From contig JACVRA010000050.1 of NCBI GenBank assembly GCA_019828545.1, positions 248,001 through 312,000 of the forward strand: a DNA stretch of 64,000 bases, in the 5' to 3' direction. The notes beneath the pieces are model-generated. The model worked only from the letters and a program-made list of their open reading frames with translations. It was not told the origin of the DNA and ran no database searches. The stretch's first letter is position 1. Each line of letters begins with the position of its first letter. This DNA comes from Paracamarosporium sp. OC-R06-R3 (taxonomy: Eukaryota > Ascomycota > Dothideomycetes > Pleosporales > Didymosphaeriaceae). The position numbers and the translations under genes were made by a program. This document shows positions 44,557 to 55,442 of the stretch, in pieces.

Positions 44557-47165
44557 AGAAAATGATTCCGGTTTATTTAACGAGCGGCATCAGCTGGAAG
44601 CTGCTTTGTGCAACTATGCTTATCAACTGTTGCATGTTCGAACTCTGAGCGATCGTAGGTAAGTATTCCCTCAGCGTTGGGTACTTTATGCGTAGACGGC
44701 AATGATGACTGGGTCACTTGTGACCCGAACAGATACTTCGCACAGAGACCTCGGGATAGAACTCGTGGGTTTTGTTGTGCGATAACTTAATAGTCTGAGC
44801 CATAAATAGCTGTTGTCGCGATGTTTTATTGAATTATAAGGTGGTTCGTCGGCTAATCTGGAAAATAGTGAGCAAGAAATCATCTGGAACGAGCGTATCA
44901 GCAACAATTCGCGGCACTTCAGGTTGCTTTACTGCCTTTCATATCCAACTGGTAAAGACATCCCGCACTTTGCCTAGTATGTCGATTGGCTTCGACACTT
45001 GATCGCTGGTAACTCTTCGCGGCTTCGACGTAGCATGCCCTTCCAACATAGCTCGAAAATTCATGTACCGGAATGTGCCATGAGTTACATTTCGAGCACA
45101 GCTGGTCTTTTTCAGGCTCATTCCTTTTGGGTACATGCAAGCATCTTTGATAGGAAGATGATCCTTGCTAGAAGCGATGCCAACAACACTTGTAGACAGG
45201 AAACTGCCTCTAGCAAGCACTCCTGCGGCTCCTTTGTAGTTGATTTGCTTCAATCGTTGTTCTTTGGCGATGGTCTGCTCTGCATATTCGTAGGTATATC
45301 CAAAGATCCGAGACTGTTGGGACACAACTTATAGGCTTGAAACCTGGTTTGCATTATCCTTTCCACATTCTGTCCAAGAAACACCACATCGCATTGTTTT
45401 AAGGACGACCGGAACGCAAAGATGAACGATTTCCCAAGGTTTTCCGCTGATTCATGTCTGCGAAGATTGTCGGAGCTTTCCTAGCTGGAGACAAACAATT
45501 CGGAATCAGCAGATTCTTCGTCCAAAAAATGTACCTTTTGGGAAGCCTCTGAGAGCTTCTGGCTCTTCTAGCCCTCAGTGTAATTCCAATGTACCGCCTG
45601 GATATCTTTTCGTCGACGATATATCGTGGTATTGGTTCTGGCACGCCGTCGCTCTATTTCGGTCAAGAGCTTCCGCTAGTGGATGCTTGCTGTCACCGCC
45701 ATGCAAGGATGTTGTCTCCGCTCCGCTCGTTGTCCACTCCAGATGCCTACCTTCAAGGCAATGTCTGAATTATCGGATCGCTAGCCGACTACCGTACTCG
45801 ATGGTTCAATTTCCGTGGCGAACGGTAACTCGAACTCCTCAAATCGACAGCAAGGATTTTCTCAAGGTGTAGAGATACCCACTACGAAGCAAGCTGCGCT
45901 ACGCTACCGGATTTCCGTTTTTGACAAAAAGTGTGTCGAGAGTTGAGCGCCTTCGTTTGCGCTTCGATCGTGCATGATCAGCTGTCCTCGCTTGGGCCGA
46001 GCATGTGTTGTTGCGCTTCTTTTTGTGCAGGCTCACCAGGTCGAAGATGGCAGGTATGACCAGGCCATGAGATGTAACCAGCCGCGCATTGGAATTCTAC
46101 CCGACAAAGCATGCAGCTTATGAGTGACCATGCTGATACCTGAGTACTGCGGATTATACAGCTTGCGTACGCGTCTTGCGCATGGTCATAAGTGTAGCGA
46201 CAACGTAGTGGCGATGCTTCCAGAATCTAGTCGCCCTAGGAGCCTGTTTATACAATAGGGTCGACACAAAGGTCATGAGCGTCTCGAGTCACACCCGTAA
46301 AGCATGTACAAAGCTTTGTTTGAGGTGCTGCCAGAAAGCTCGGTCGACGCCGGCGTTACAACGAGCTACGGACCGAGAAGAGTATGGTGTGGTCCTGTAT
46401 GCGGGGTCAGCGTAACCCTCAGTAACATTCTCGAGGCTCGTTCATGCTATCCAGGGCCTTGAACAGACTCTCTTGTACCTGCCGTGCTTTCTTCGAGGTG
46501 CTTTGAGGGGGCGGTGTGTGTGGCCGGCCGTGGGGAAGGTGACGAGCGCCGCGGTGGCGTAGATGTGGCAGTCAAAAGGGCCCGCCAACAGTACCTTCAA
46601 GGCCTGTCCAGATACTGGGTTTCTGGGCCCACCTTGCGTGACTTGCGTGTTCTGCGGTCGAAGGAGTTGGCGTCGAGGCGATTGCGTCGAGGCGATTGCG
46701 TCGCGGTGGGGGTGGGGACGACCACGCACCGCTGTTGCCATTCAAACCCAAGCATAACGCGAAGCACGCCACGAGCAGCAAAATCCAAACCACCGCTCGT
46801 ATGCTCCATATTAGAGAGGCTTGAAGGCCGCCTCGAGCTATCAAGCCGGACTCGAGCACCTCGAGCAGCTTCGAGTAGCAAATGACTCTTCATTCCTAGA
46901 TTCGAAGGCTGTATGCTGCCTTTGAGCGGGTCGTGTAAAGGTCAAAGAATCCGTACAAGGTGCAATTTTTCGATATCTCTGTCTCCTCGAGAGATAACCC
47001 CGCGGCTTTGCAGCTGGACACAGCCAGTAGGTGGTTGCTAGGCATAATGCTCGTAAGATTTAGCAGCCCATACCAGCAAGTCAATCACCGCTTCACCATG
47101 AGCCACCCACAGTCTACCAGCCACAGATATCTCCAAAAATAAAACAGAAACACCTTTTGGTACGT
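44557..47165. other. Gene desert with further decayed coding-like blocks
   Basis: Mostly unassignable. On the minus strand at about 45870-45360 one frame reads DNSDIALKVGIWSGQRAERR, RKLLTEIERRRARTNTTIYR, HWNYTEG-stop-KSQKLSEA and HFLDEESADSELFVSS-stop, with three internal TAGs in about 150 codons. It looks like another remnant of the element or gene at 41.6-44.6 kb. A short tandem repeat of about 14-15 bp (GGCGTCGAGGCGATT type) sits at about 46669-46703. Confidence 0.35.
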
Positions 47166-47328
47166 CTATATATATTAAAGAATCCTCGATTTCTTTCGGG
47201 TAAGCCCATGGTAGCGCACATCTACCATGGCACCGTTCTGGGATTCCAGTTCACTAACCTTGTTATATAGGTCGTCGGTTCGAACATCGCCTGGGCGTCA
47301 CATACCCACCGAAACAGGCTTCTTTTTT
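47166..47328 (+). ncRNA. Candidate Pol III-type structured RNA, copy 1
   Basis: No known RNA family is recognised. A TATA-like box CTATATATATTA is at 47166-47177. After exactly 16 nt the conserved body begins TTTCGGGTAAGCC at 47194. A perfect 9-bp hairpin, CCATGGTAG / CTACCATGG with a 7-nt loop, is at 47206-47230. A second small hairpin (CTGG-GATT-CCAG) is at 47238-47249. A B-box-like GTTCGAACA is at 47278-47286 (8 of 9 to GWTCRANNC). The 3' part TACCCACCGAAA (47303-47314) is complementary to the 5' TTTCGGGTA, closing the molecule. T6 at 47323-47328 would end Pol III transcription. The whole pattern recurs 2.75 kb downstream in the same orientation. A SINE-like repeat is the main alternative. 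Confidence 0.42.
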
Positions 47329-49920
47329 GCTGTTTTTTGGTCACTGTCTTGGTTAGCAGCACATGGCACAAACAACCACACGTACATGTGCTATGTGTGC
47401 AGATCTCTCGATTGAACTGGCTACAGTTTGTTTGCAGCTGCTGGCATATTTTTGTTATTGAGATTGCTACATTTTGTCATGATGCAAAACGGTACAAGTT
47501 TGCTCTTGTCACAGGGCGAATGGTACGCCATGAATATTGACATGCTTGAGAACTTGTGCTCAAGGGACGTCAGAAGCTGTACTGTACGACTGCTCTTCAG
47601 TCGATGTGCTCAAAGTTAGCTCTTGCGTCAACATGTCGAACGATGCATCCCGTTGTATGCGTACCTTGTACTTTCTTCCAGCGATGAGACATCAAGAATC
47701 GCGAATTCTCGAAGTCTCAGGCAAATGACCGATAGCATTTGTATACGGTGTGAAGAAAACACGGGCTGTCAAAGCGATAACATGAGAAAGGACGAGATCA
47801 CGGCACAAAATCTCGAATGCAAGAATCGAAGCTCGACAGAACTTCCTTGATCATGTCGTTTGAGAAGTAGGGATTAGAGCAAGACTTCGAATACCTACAC
47901 TAGGACGTCTACATAAAGCCAGGGGAATGAAAACCCGAGGATTATTGGCTCCTGGTCCGGCAAGTAATTATTTGCTATGCATAGACCGCATCCAAGCTCC
48001 GCTGATCTAGCTGGATGCTCTCTCTGCCATGGTTTCGCCTCCTGTCTGAGCTTCTTCCCGCATTTGCGCATTCCCCATCAGCGTATATCCCCCTCCAACT
48101 CACCGTCCATCCGATCGCTTGGCCGCACGGACTTCAGGTTACTTCGACGCAGGGCCTAGGTTGCACCTTTCGGCTTTGAACGAACCTAGTTAATATGCTG
48201 GATTATAGTGTTTAGCCACGTACCAGTCAGCTTTGCTCTGTTTGCGCTGTTTGATAGTCGGTTTGCATACCTCACGACCTATTCTCCCAGCAATGTCGTT
48301 CTTCTGCACCGCATGCTCCTCACCATGATCGAGGAGATTACTAGGACACACCCACCACAATGAGACTTTCTTGTGGGAATCGAAGTCGTCGAAGATCTTC
48401 GCTGAGGCTTCCAAATTTTCAAGAAGAGGGTTTCCATACTTCTACCCGCAGATATCTGGTCCTATCCTTATCCCATATATTTCCCGATGGTCGCCTAGGG
48501 ATGGGCCATAGCTGACGTTCTTGTATTCGTCTTTCCATTGAAGCTTGTGTATGTGTACGCGGGGTTCTGCGGTGTCTCGATCTTGTATCGGCCTGGAGCT
48601 TCACTATGAGCTTGAATGCAAGAAAAGCTGTAGCAGCCATGATGGCAATCAGGCCAACAATAACGGCATATATACTTTTACGCGGGGTATGAATAGCTAC
48701 GGCGGTTGGCTCTGGCGCGTTGTCTGAGGGTGTGGGAGCGGTCGCGATACGAGGTTCTGGCATGTTGTCGACGGAGTTGGCGAAGATTTGCCCAACTTAT
48801 ATACTTGCTTGGGTCTGCTCCCTGCAGAGTCACCGTTAACGCAAGTGGTGGTTTGACAGTAACAGTCGGAGCCTCGATCATGTTGTCCGCCCTCAGGTGT
48901 TTGCCAAGACGTACCTCTATGCACACCTAAGAAAGGAGCTATGCCTAAAGCGAACGCATCCTAAGCAGTGCGTCCTTAGAACAAAGTCAAGTTCTGTGGG
49001 GCATTTGAATGTCCATCCCGGTGTAATACTGGCCGTTTTGCGTTTTAGTCTGGTACGGTAACTCTCCACCGATCATGGAACTGTAAGGCATGATTGTGAG
49101 GAACGACGCAAACAACAAACCCCGGTGTATCGATCATCTCCAGCTTGTATAGATGTCAGCTTCTCTAGGATGCATCTCTTGAGTTTACACAAGCACGTCG
49201 CATGGATGTTAACATGAACAAAAGAGATACCGGAATACATTAAGAAGAATATGTCCCAAGCATGGTACGGATTATCATGGGATTACAAGCTGTATCCGAT
49301 ATACGCTATGTCGGCGCATTGCCTGCAAATAACCCCGATACAATCTCCTGCTTTACAGCCTAAATTCGTATAGGGACACTGAGACTGTCACCCTTGAATA
49401 TGTGCTGGCGATGGAACGCCTCGAATTTTGGCATGTAATGCACTTGCTCGCTGGCTGTCAGGCTCGAGGCTGTTTCCTACGTTGCAGCGCCAGATCGATA
49501 TCCTCAGATGCGCGATTTGCCTTTGAAGCAATCTCCTTCTCCTTTTATGCACCATTCCCTGTGAATCTTGCTACGCCTCCGCTACTTGAGCCTATGTTGC
49601 CTCTGGTTGTTCTGGTCCAGCATTTTGAGGCCGTAAGGGATACCATGGACTCATGTGACGCGAATGAGGAGGGAGAAATCGAGGAGAGTAGGACCGTGAC
49701 GTATTGAGGAGTATCTGATCGTGGAAGACAGCACAGCGATCTTGTAGGACGATCTATTATTGCAGGCGGGGGTGGGGCGGGGCTCGAGCGTGGTGTTGTG
49801 GTGAGATTCGGAGACACCTCGCAACTTCACCTTTGAGGGCAATTACGCCCACAGCAAACTCTCGTTTGCTTCGCCTTTGGAAATACAATTCCAAAATACG
49901 AAATCTAATTAATACTAGGA
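47329..49920. other. Gene desert between the two repeat copies
   Basis: 2.6 kb with one suggestive patch on the minus strand (48190-48926). A frame from 48763 has a membrane segment (SIYAVIVGLIAIMAATAFLA) after a Pro/Thr-rich stretch and before a basic tail, like the end of a cell-surface sensor. Downstream in another frame is KIFDDFDSHKKVSLWWVC, then EHAVQKNDIAGRIGREV and SKADWYVAKHYNPAY-stop. I could not join these with phase-consistent splice sites, so they may be parts of one degraded gene. Nothing else is supported. Confidence 0.3.
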
Positions 49921-50111
49921 CTATATATATTATACAGTCCGCAGTTTCTTTCGGGTAAGCCCATGGTAGCAGACATCTACCATGGCACCGCATCGAACAG
50001 ATGCTAACGCGAGCTTATAGGGCACAAGCACGACAGTTCGAATCCCACCCCTGCCGAGATGTGATTCTAACGCCTGGGCGTAACATACCCACCGAAACAG
50101 GCTTCTTTTTT
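49921..50111 (+). ncRNA. Candidate Pol III-type structured RNA, copy 2
   Basis: Same architecture as copy 1. CTATATATATTA is at 49921-49932 and TTTCGGGTAAGCC starts at 49949, again 16 nt after the box, although the spacer sequence differs. The CCATGGTAG / CTACCATGG hairpin is at 49961-49985. A second hairpin GCATC-GAACA-GATGC is at 49990-50004, unrelated in sequence to that of copy 1. A perfect B-box match GTTCGAATC is at 50036-50044. The closing 3' strand TACCCACCGAAA is at 50086-50097, and T6 is at 50106-50111. The body is 163 nt against 135 nt in copy 1; the extra length lies mainly between the B box and the GCCTGGGCGT block. Transcription is untested. Confidence 0.45.
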
Positions 50112-52039
50112 GCGGATTTGTCGGACTCTCACCTGGAGTTTTTGCCCTTTCGTCCAACTGATTACGTGACCAGCTACAGTGTAAGTTGCTCGTATGAGTG
50201 CTATTATCATGTTTTTCTTGTGTTCTTTTGCTGTCACAGAGGGAGAAAGGGCCGCTTTAGTTTCTCTCTGCCTGAGTAGGATGTGATCTTAGAAGAACTG
50301 ACGGAAGTCCATTCACGTAACAGTCTCCAATATTGAATCTGTCTCATTCTTGTATTACAAACAAGACTGGGTATGCACCAAGGTCATTTGTACAATAGCT
50401 ACTTATTCGCGGTCAGGCGGAAGAGGCATAGAGAGCCCTATAACTAAACTGGTAACTACTATATTGAAGTTCATTAAGAAGGACGAATGCCCTCTGATTC
50501 TTCTAATCATTCAAGAACTGGGTCAAAACGACCACAAATTCGCAGCAGATATCCCTTCAGTCTCCGCGTTCTCGACCATTGCCATGAAAGCATGTACCAA
50601 GTAGAGAATAGCTGGTACCATATAACGCATTGTAGTGATTAGACTATTTTTATCGCTTTCCGGCTGAGAAGGTGCGGGAAGACTTCAGAAAGCCGATGAA
50701 CCCCGCTTTGAGCGCAGCGAACTGCAGTACTTCGTTGTCTTTTTCTTAGCCCCTAGACCTATTCTTGCAGTAATCGGATGTCAACAGCGCCTGGTATCCT
50801 TGATCCTCACTAGGATGGCTTGTATGAAGTAGATGGGAAGAGGGCGGACTGTCATACAGTCTGGAAGTTGTTCCTAAACAATCCCAGTTTGTCACACACA
50901 CCTATCTCATCAAACAAACCAGCTTGTTTGCTGCGTCCTACTCAAGTTGACGTCAACAATCGTCCCGTATCTGAGCATAGCTTCCGCGAGACACGGCGAT
51001 GGGCCTGAGATCGAGCATTTTCCGTCGTTGCCAGCCCTAGAACGGCAGCAAGTTGTTTGGTTCTGAGACAAAGGAGAGTCGAATCGTCGAACTGGCTAAA
51101 CTTAGGGAACATGATAGTGGTCTATGCAGTCGGAGACTCTTGATCGGTGATCGACGCGAACTGTAAAGTAGAGGAAGTAGATTCTGCGATGCTACCCGCA
51201 GCTGCTTAGTTCAGGTATCAGTTTATTATCGAAAACAAGGATACTTACCGGCTTGCAAGGTAACCACGTGTTGCTATCAATCATTGCGGGCCTGCATGGC
51301 ATGGCATTAGATGGTACGACGAGGTTTAGGGGGCCTTTATTCCACCAGATATCTTAGGCGGTCGACACTGGGGATCAATCGCCATTTTACAGAACATAGG
51401 ATCGTGTGTTCACGGTATTGGGAGCTTGGGTCGTTGTGGATGCCAGCGGTTATGTTTGCAGCTCTCGACGGATCCTGACAACAATCAGTCGTAGGCATAT
51501 ACGCGCCGCCACCACTCATATCTTAGCCTAGGAAGCTGTCGATAGCTCACAAAGGGTCTGCTAGGAAGCCGGAGCTTTATCAGTCACGTGTGGACGTCGT
51601 GTGCCTGCCTGCTATTGCGTAAGAAACTACAATCGTTTCATAAGGGCGTAATTGCATGTGTGCGACGGCGTAGGACACGCGGACGGTTTGAAAATCGAAG
51701 GTAGGAAGGGTAACAAAACAAGCAACCAGTCTCAGGCTAACGATTTCAAGCTATCATCCAGATCACTGAAGTTGCTGGGTTGTAAAAAGAAAAGCAAGCT
51801 AGTCCTGTATTGGACCAAATTAGAGTCACGTAACGCACCGCCTCGAGATTGCTCCCCAAGCAACGAACTACTTAGAAGCTGGACCAGCTTCGAATCCTGC
51901 TGGCATCGACCACGTCAACCACACTCGACTTCGTCTCCACCACATAAATCTACCCACGCAAGGTATCGAGTTTAAAATTCAAGATCTTGACTGTCTCAAT
52001 TTCTAAGCCCTAATAGCGACAGTTTCCAGTTAGGTCACG
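50112..52039. other. Gene desert, right part
   Basis: 1.9 kb without a supported gene. A plus-strand frame at 51652-51975 starts from a non-ATG codon and is not recognisable. The last 100-200 bases are the likely promoter and leader of the 52040 gene. Confidence 0.45.
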
Positions 52040-53485
52040 ATGGTTACGTCAAAGAGGGCAGGAGACCGCGCTCTGGAAAGTTCTGCCGAGCGCGCACATA
52101 CACCTAGTAACGATATCGACGTGTCAATGAGTGACAGCGAGGAGCTTTCCATAAGCACAAGTACATCAGCATCATCTGTAACAAGCGCAGATATTCCTCT
52201 GTCGCCTTACCTTACGGGCACTATTACTACCTATCCGTCGCCTTACATGACCAGCATTGGTCTAACGTCTTACGCCGTGACCATGGATGCAGGAGCGCAG
52301 TTGCGGTTGGCCACCATTGCTAACCACTTCATGAAGAATCTGAAGAAACGGGACAAAATCAGCCCCACTCAAGGCAAAACTCCTCCAAACGACAGCGAGC
52401 GTAAATCTGGCAAGCCCTTTGGCAACAAAAATGCGCCAGTCACTGGCGAGCACAAACTAGGCAATAATAAGTTCCACCAGAGAGACAAAACGGCACATAT
52501 ATGCACAGACAGCGACTCGGAAGACAGTGACTCGAGAGACAGCGTCTTAGAGATGGGTGACTCGGTAAGCAGCGTTTTTGGTGCCAATAACTATTTCAAT
52601 CAAAGACTCACCACAGCACATCAGGTTGCGAATCAACTACCACAGTATTCTTCAACTGCATCGCCGCATGACGCTCCTTATGATGTCAACTTGGCTTCCA
52701 GCGGAAGAAATGCAGCACGCATAGCGTCAATGGAGAAAGTTCGGGAGCAGATGAATATTGCGCCAACAGGTGGACAGTCACGCCCTGGTCCACCAATGGG
52801 CGATGCAAGTCCTTCAGGAGATTACGACTTCGCACTTCCATCCCGGATCAAGCGAGATGGATATGTTGCAAGCGTCCCTGTATCATACGACAACCCGACT
52901 ATCACAGGATCCACGTCATCGTACCCTGCCAGCTCCGCAAACCAAGACCTATCTTCCGGTACTATGCCCTCCGCTCCCATCTCCACGATGGACATCCGCC
53001 AGCGCGACACTCTGTTCTCCTTGGGTTCCGACGCCAATGCAACACCCTCTGTCGAGAAGTTCTCACCACTCGTCTACACCAAAGATGATCAAATATCACG
53101 TAACTTCTTCGCTCCACCGGCGGCTTTCGTTCGCGGCTCAACTACCGCTATCCGACCCATGATGGAGGACATTCGCGGGCGGCACACCTCGTACATGACG
53201 GGACCGATGTACGATCACGCCTCGTCAACTATATCCCGGTCAGCAAAGAGTGCAGGGTCTGGAACGGGTCCTTCGTATTGCTACGACTCGGCGGCGAAGG
53301 TGCCGCGTCAGACAAATGACGGCGCAAAGCAAACCAACAATGCTCCAGACCATGATGAAGCTCCGGTTCAGAATGATTCTCCAGCTCAAGGCAATGATGC
53401 GGCCCAGACTGTCACTCTAAATCCTGCAAGCACAAGTCAGAATCCAAAAAATCCCACAGTCGAATCAGACGATGAAGAGTTGTAG
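52040..53485 (+). CDS. Disordered Ser/Thr/Asn-rich protein of unknown function
   Basis: A single-exon 481-aa protein starting at ATG in GGTCACGATGGTTACG. It has no recognisable domain. The N-terminal part is acidic and Ser-rich (DIDVSMSDSEELSIST), with a Tyr/Pro/Thr stretch (LSPYLTGTITTYPSPYMT). One possibly ordered helix is AGAQLRLATIANHFMKNLKK near residue 85. Further on are a D/S acidic patch (TDSDSEDSDSRDSVLE) and KVREQMNIAP. The C-terminus is acidic (ESDDEEL). Absence of stops over 1.4 kb and a proper start support a real gene. Composition suggests a nuclear or scaffold protein, but that is weak inference. Confidence 0.62.
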   Translation: MVTSKRAGDRALESSAERAHTPSNDIDVSMSDSEELSISTSTSASSVTSADIPLSPYLTGTITTYPSPYMTSIGLTSYAVTMDAGAQLRLATIANHFMKNLKKRDKISPTQGKTPPNDSERKSGKPFGNKNAPVTGEHKLGNNKFHQRDKTAHICTDSDSEDSDSRDSVLEMGDSVSSVFGANNYFNQRLTTAHQVANQLPQYSSTASPHDAPYDVNLASSGRNAARIASMEKVREQMNIAPTGGQSRPGPPMGDASPSGDYDFALPSRIKRDGYVASVPVSYDNPTITGSTSSYPASSANQDLSSGTMPSAPISTMDIRQRDTLFSLGSDANATPSVEKFSPLVYTKDDQISRNFFAPPAAFVRGSTTAIRPMMEDIRGRHTSYMTGPMYDHASSTISRSAKSAGSGTGPSYCYDSAAKVPRQTNDGAKQTNNAPDHDEAPVQNDSPAQGNDAAQTVTLNPASTSQNPKNPTVESDDEEL

Positions 53486-54330
53486 TAGCGGAAGAAAGCA
53501 TGATGAGTTCTAATTGGGACACAGTCTCAGCCACAGGAATAGGACTGCACATTTCAGTGATTGTTACATTTGGAAGGCTGACTAGCAGTCTTAGGCGTTC
53601 TCGATGTTTACAGTGTTCCTACGTTTTGATGTTTTGATGTTTTAATGTTTTTGAAGTGTACGGTTGTATTAATAACAACCGCGTTACTGGTTTCCTAAGT
53701 GGTTGAAGGAGGATAATAATTGGGTGGCTTTACAATTCGGTTCAATTTTTTGCTTTGGGTTTTGCACATGTTTGGACTACTCATACTCAGAATCGAACTT
53801 AATGTGCAGTGAATGTTTTCACCATGAGCTTTGCATCGATCAACGTGTAGGATCAAAAGTCCGCGAGTCACATCCATTCTTTGACTACTTGACCTTAAAA
53901 AATGATTTAATCTGTGGCTTTCACGGCTTTCTCTACTAAGATGTTTCAACCTTTAGACAGCATCACAAAGTACTACTTTCGTTCGTCTTGATATGTTCGA
54001 GCATTACGAGTGGTAAAGCTTGCCATGATTACGATTACTTATCGATTTTCCGCGTTTGATTGTTTTTGGCCAAAAGCCATGGTAGCTACTACAGACGGAT
54101 GTTTAAGCAGAACAAATTGATGTGCTTTCCATCTTCGACATCACAGTGCTTTGCATTTCGCACAAAATATATTCCTGGCTACGCTTCTGACACTGAGTCA
54201 GATATCCGCACTTCTTCCTGTCTCCACCCACTTGTGCGTTTGCATCGCGTAAAGTCTGGAAACCCGCCATTCAAGAACTCGTACATGACCTTTCCACCTA
54301 TATGGAGCAACAGGTCAAATTATGCGTCAA
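53486..54330. other. Convergent intergenic region with a short tandem repeat
   Basis: 845 bp between convergent genes. An 8-bp tandem array TTTTGATG / TTTTGATG / TTTTAATG lies at about 53623-53655. The rest is A/T-rich with only short frames. Confidence 0.5.
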
Positions 54331-55270
54331 TCAGATCTTCCTAGTCCTCATTGCGATAAGGAGATGGTTTTTGTAGTGCATCGAGCGGGGTTCGATCTTC
54401 GCTTCGGGTTGGTAAGCTACGTGCTCTCCTCCAGCGGCATTCATCTCCACCACCCCATCCTCACTGATATCTTCACGGTCAAACTCCTCATCAGCAGAAG
54501 TATAATCATCTTTCATCTCAATGTCCCTCATTTCCCATGTTTTGTCGCCACTGCCCAAGGGTTGGAGGGACGTGGTTTTGTGGAAAGGAGTCCTCTTCAT
54601 GACCTTGGCGACCTTGTTCGCTTGTAGCTTTGCTCCACCGCGTTTTTGCTTCTGGAGCTGATCTTGTGCGCGCTTTCGGTCGTGGTTTTGCCGTTTGCCT
54701 CGCCAACGAGCTTGGGACTGCTGACTTAAACCCGCAGGGGGCAGAACGGGAGGCGCTTGTGGCACTGCACCCGCTTGCACCAGGGCGTTAGGTTGATGCA
54801 TGAGCTTCGGAACTATCTGTCGTGAATTATAGCACTGCTGCGGCGGTACATGGTACGGCTGTTCTGGTAGGCCGTAGGCTGGCTGAGATGGAAGTGGACA
54901 AGCATTGTGCGGTCCGCCATAGAATGGTGGCTGCATCATCGGAACATGTGATGTGTGCATAGGTAGCTGTGGAGCCGCGAAGCTGGGGTAGGGTGGAGCA
55001 TGTGTGAGAGGTACTGGATAAACTACTAGTGCCATCAGCGTCCTGACCGTTCCGCCTCTATCTGCCGCTCTATTTACCAGGCGTAGGCGGAGTGTATGTC
55101 ATCGGACCAACCGCGTTCACGATGACCGGTGAATCTTGTGCTCTATCTTCGAAAAAGAGAGTTAGCGGCTAGGAAGAGGAATGGAGCCTTATGTGCTCAC
55201 ATGATTGTGGTTGTACGGTAACATGCATCCAACCGCTGAAGCCAGGCGGGCCACTAAAGCTGTATGCCAT
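54331..55270 (-). CDS. Proline/glutamine-rich basic protein, three exons, unknown function
   Basis: Not recognised. Exons are 55270-55201, 55146-55078 and 55025-54331, with introns of 54 nt (GTGAGC..TCGAAG, GCTAAC branch) and 52 nt (GTAAAT..CACTAG). All phases agree, giving 277 aa. The joints read VTVQPQS-YRAQDSPVIVN and YTPPTP-VVYPVPLTHAPP, so the two short exons extend the Pro-rich composition of the last one. The start is MAYSFSGPPGFSGWMH. The middle is Pro/Gln-rich, then a highly basic patch (RWRGKRQNHDRKRAQDQLQK, KQKRGGAK) typical of RNA-binding or nuclear proteins, and an acidic segment (DYTSADEEFDREDISEDG). It lies head-to-tail 172 bp after the acyltransferase stop codon. The frame stays open 59 codons upstream of the first in-frame ATG. 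Confidence 0.58.
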
Positions 55271-55356
55271 TTTCTTCGGCTGTTGCGCAGGTAAAGAAGT
55301 TGTCGGATCCCGATGTGGAAGTGAGGAGCCAAGAAGATAAAGTGGAGGGTATTGTG

Positions 55357-55425
55357 TTATTGGTGTAGACGCGTCGTTGCCCAGCCAGGATGAGAAGGCA
55401 CGACCGTTGACAACAACGCGTCCAT
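55357..55425 (-). other. Possible upstream ORF in the leader of the 54331-55270 gene
   Basis: A 22-codon frame starting ATGGACGCG (MDALLSTVVPSHPG...) and ending 86 nt before the proposed start of the Pro-rich gene. If transcription begins upstream of it, it would be the first ATG and could lower translation of the main frame. There is no conservation evidence. Confidence 0.25.
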
Positions 55426-55442
55426 GACGCGTGAACGAGCTA

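Noticed and set aside
47166..50111. Reading the two repeats as tRNA genes, or as terminal repeats of one 2.9-kb element
   Set aside because: No T stem or cloverleaf forms around the B box. As terminal repeats they lack TG..CA ends, and each carries its own TATA box and T6 tract; kept as separate RNA-like units, with the repeat explanation as the alternative.
47166..50157. Antisense coding reading of the repeats (both can read GAMVDV and YHGLTRKK)
   Set aside because: The middle parts differ by 28 nt, which breaks frame between the conserved ends, so conserved coding does not explain the pattern.
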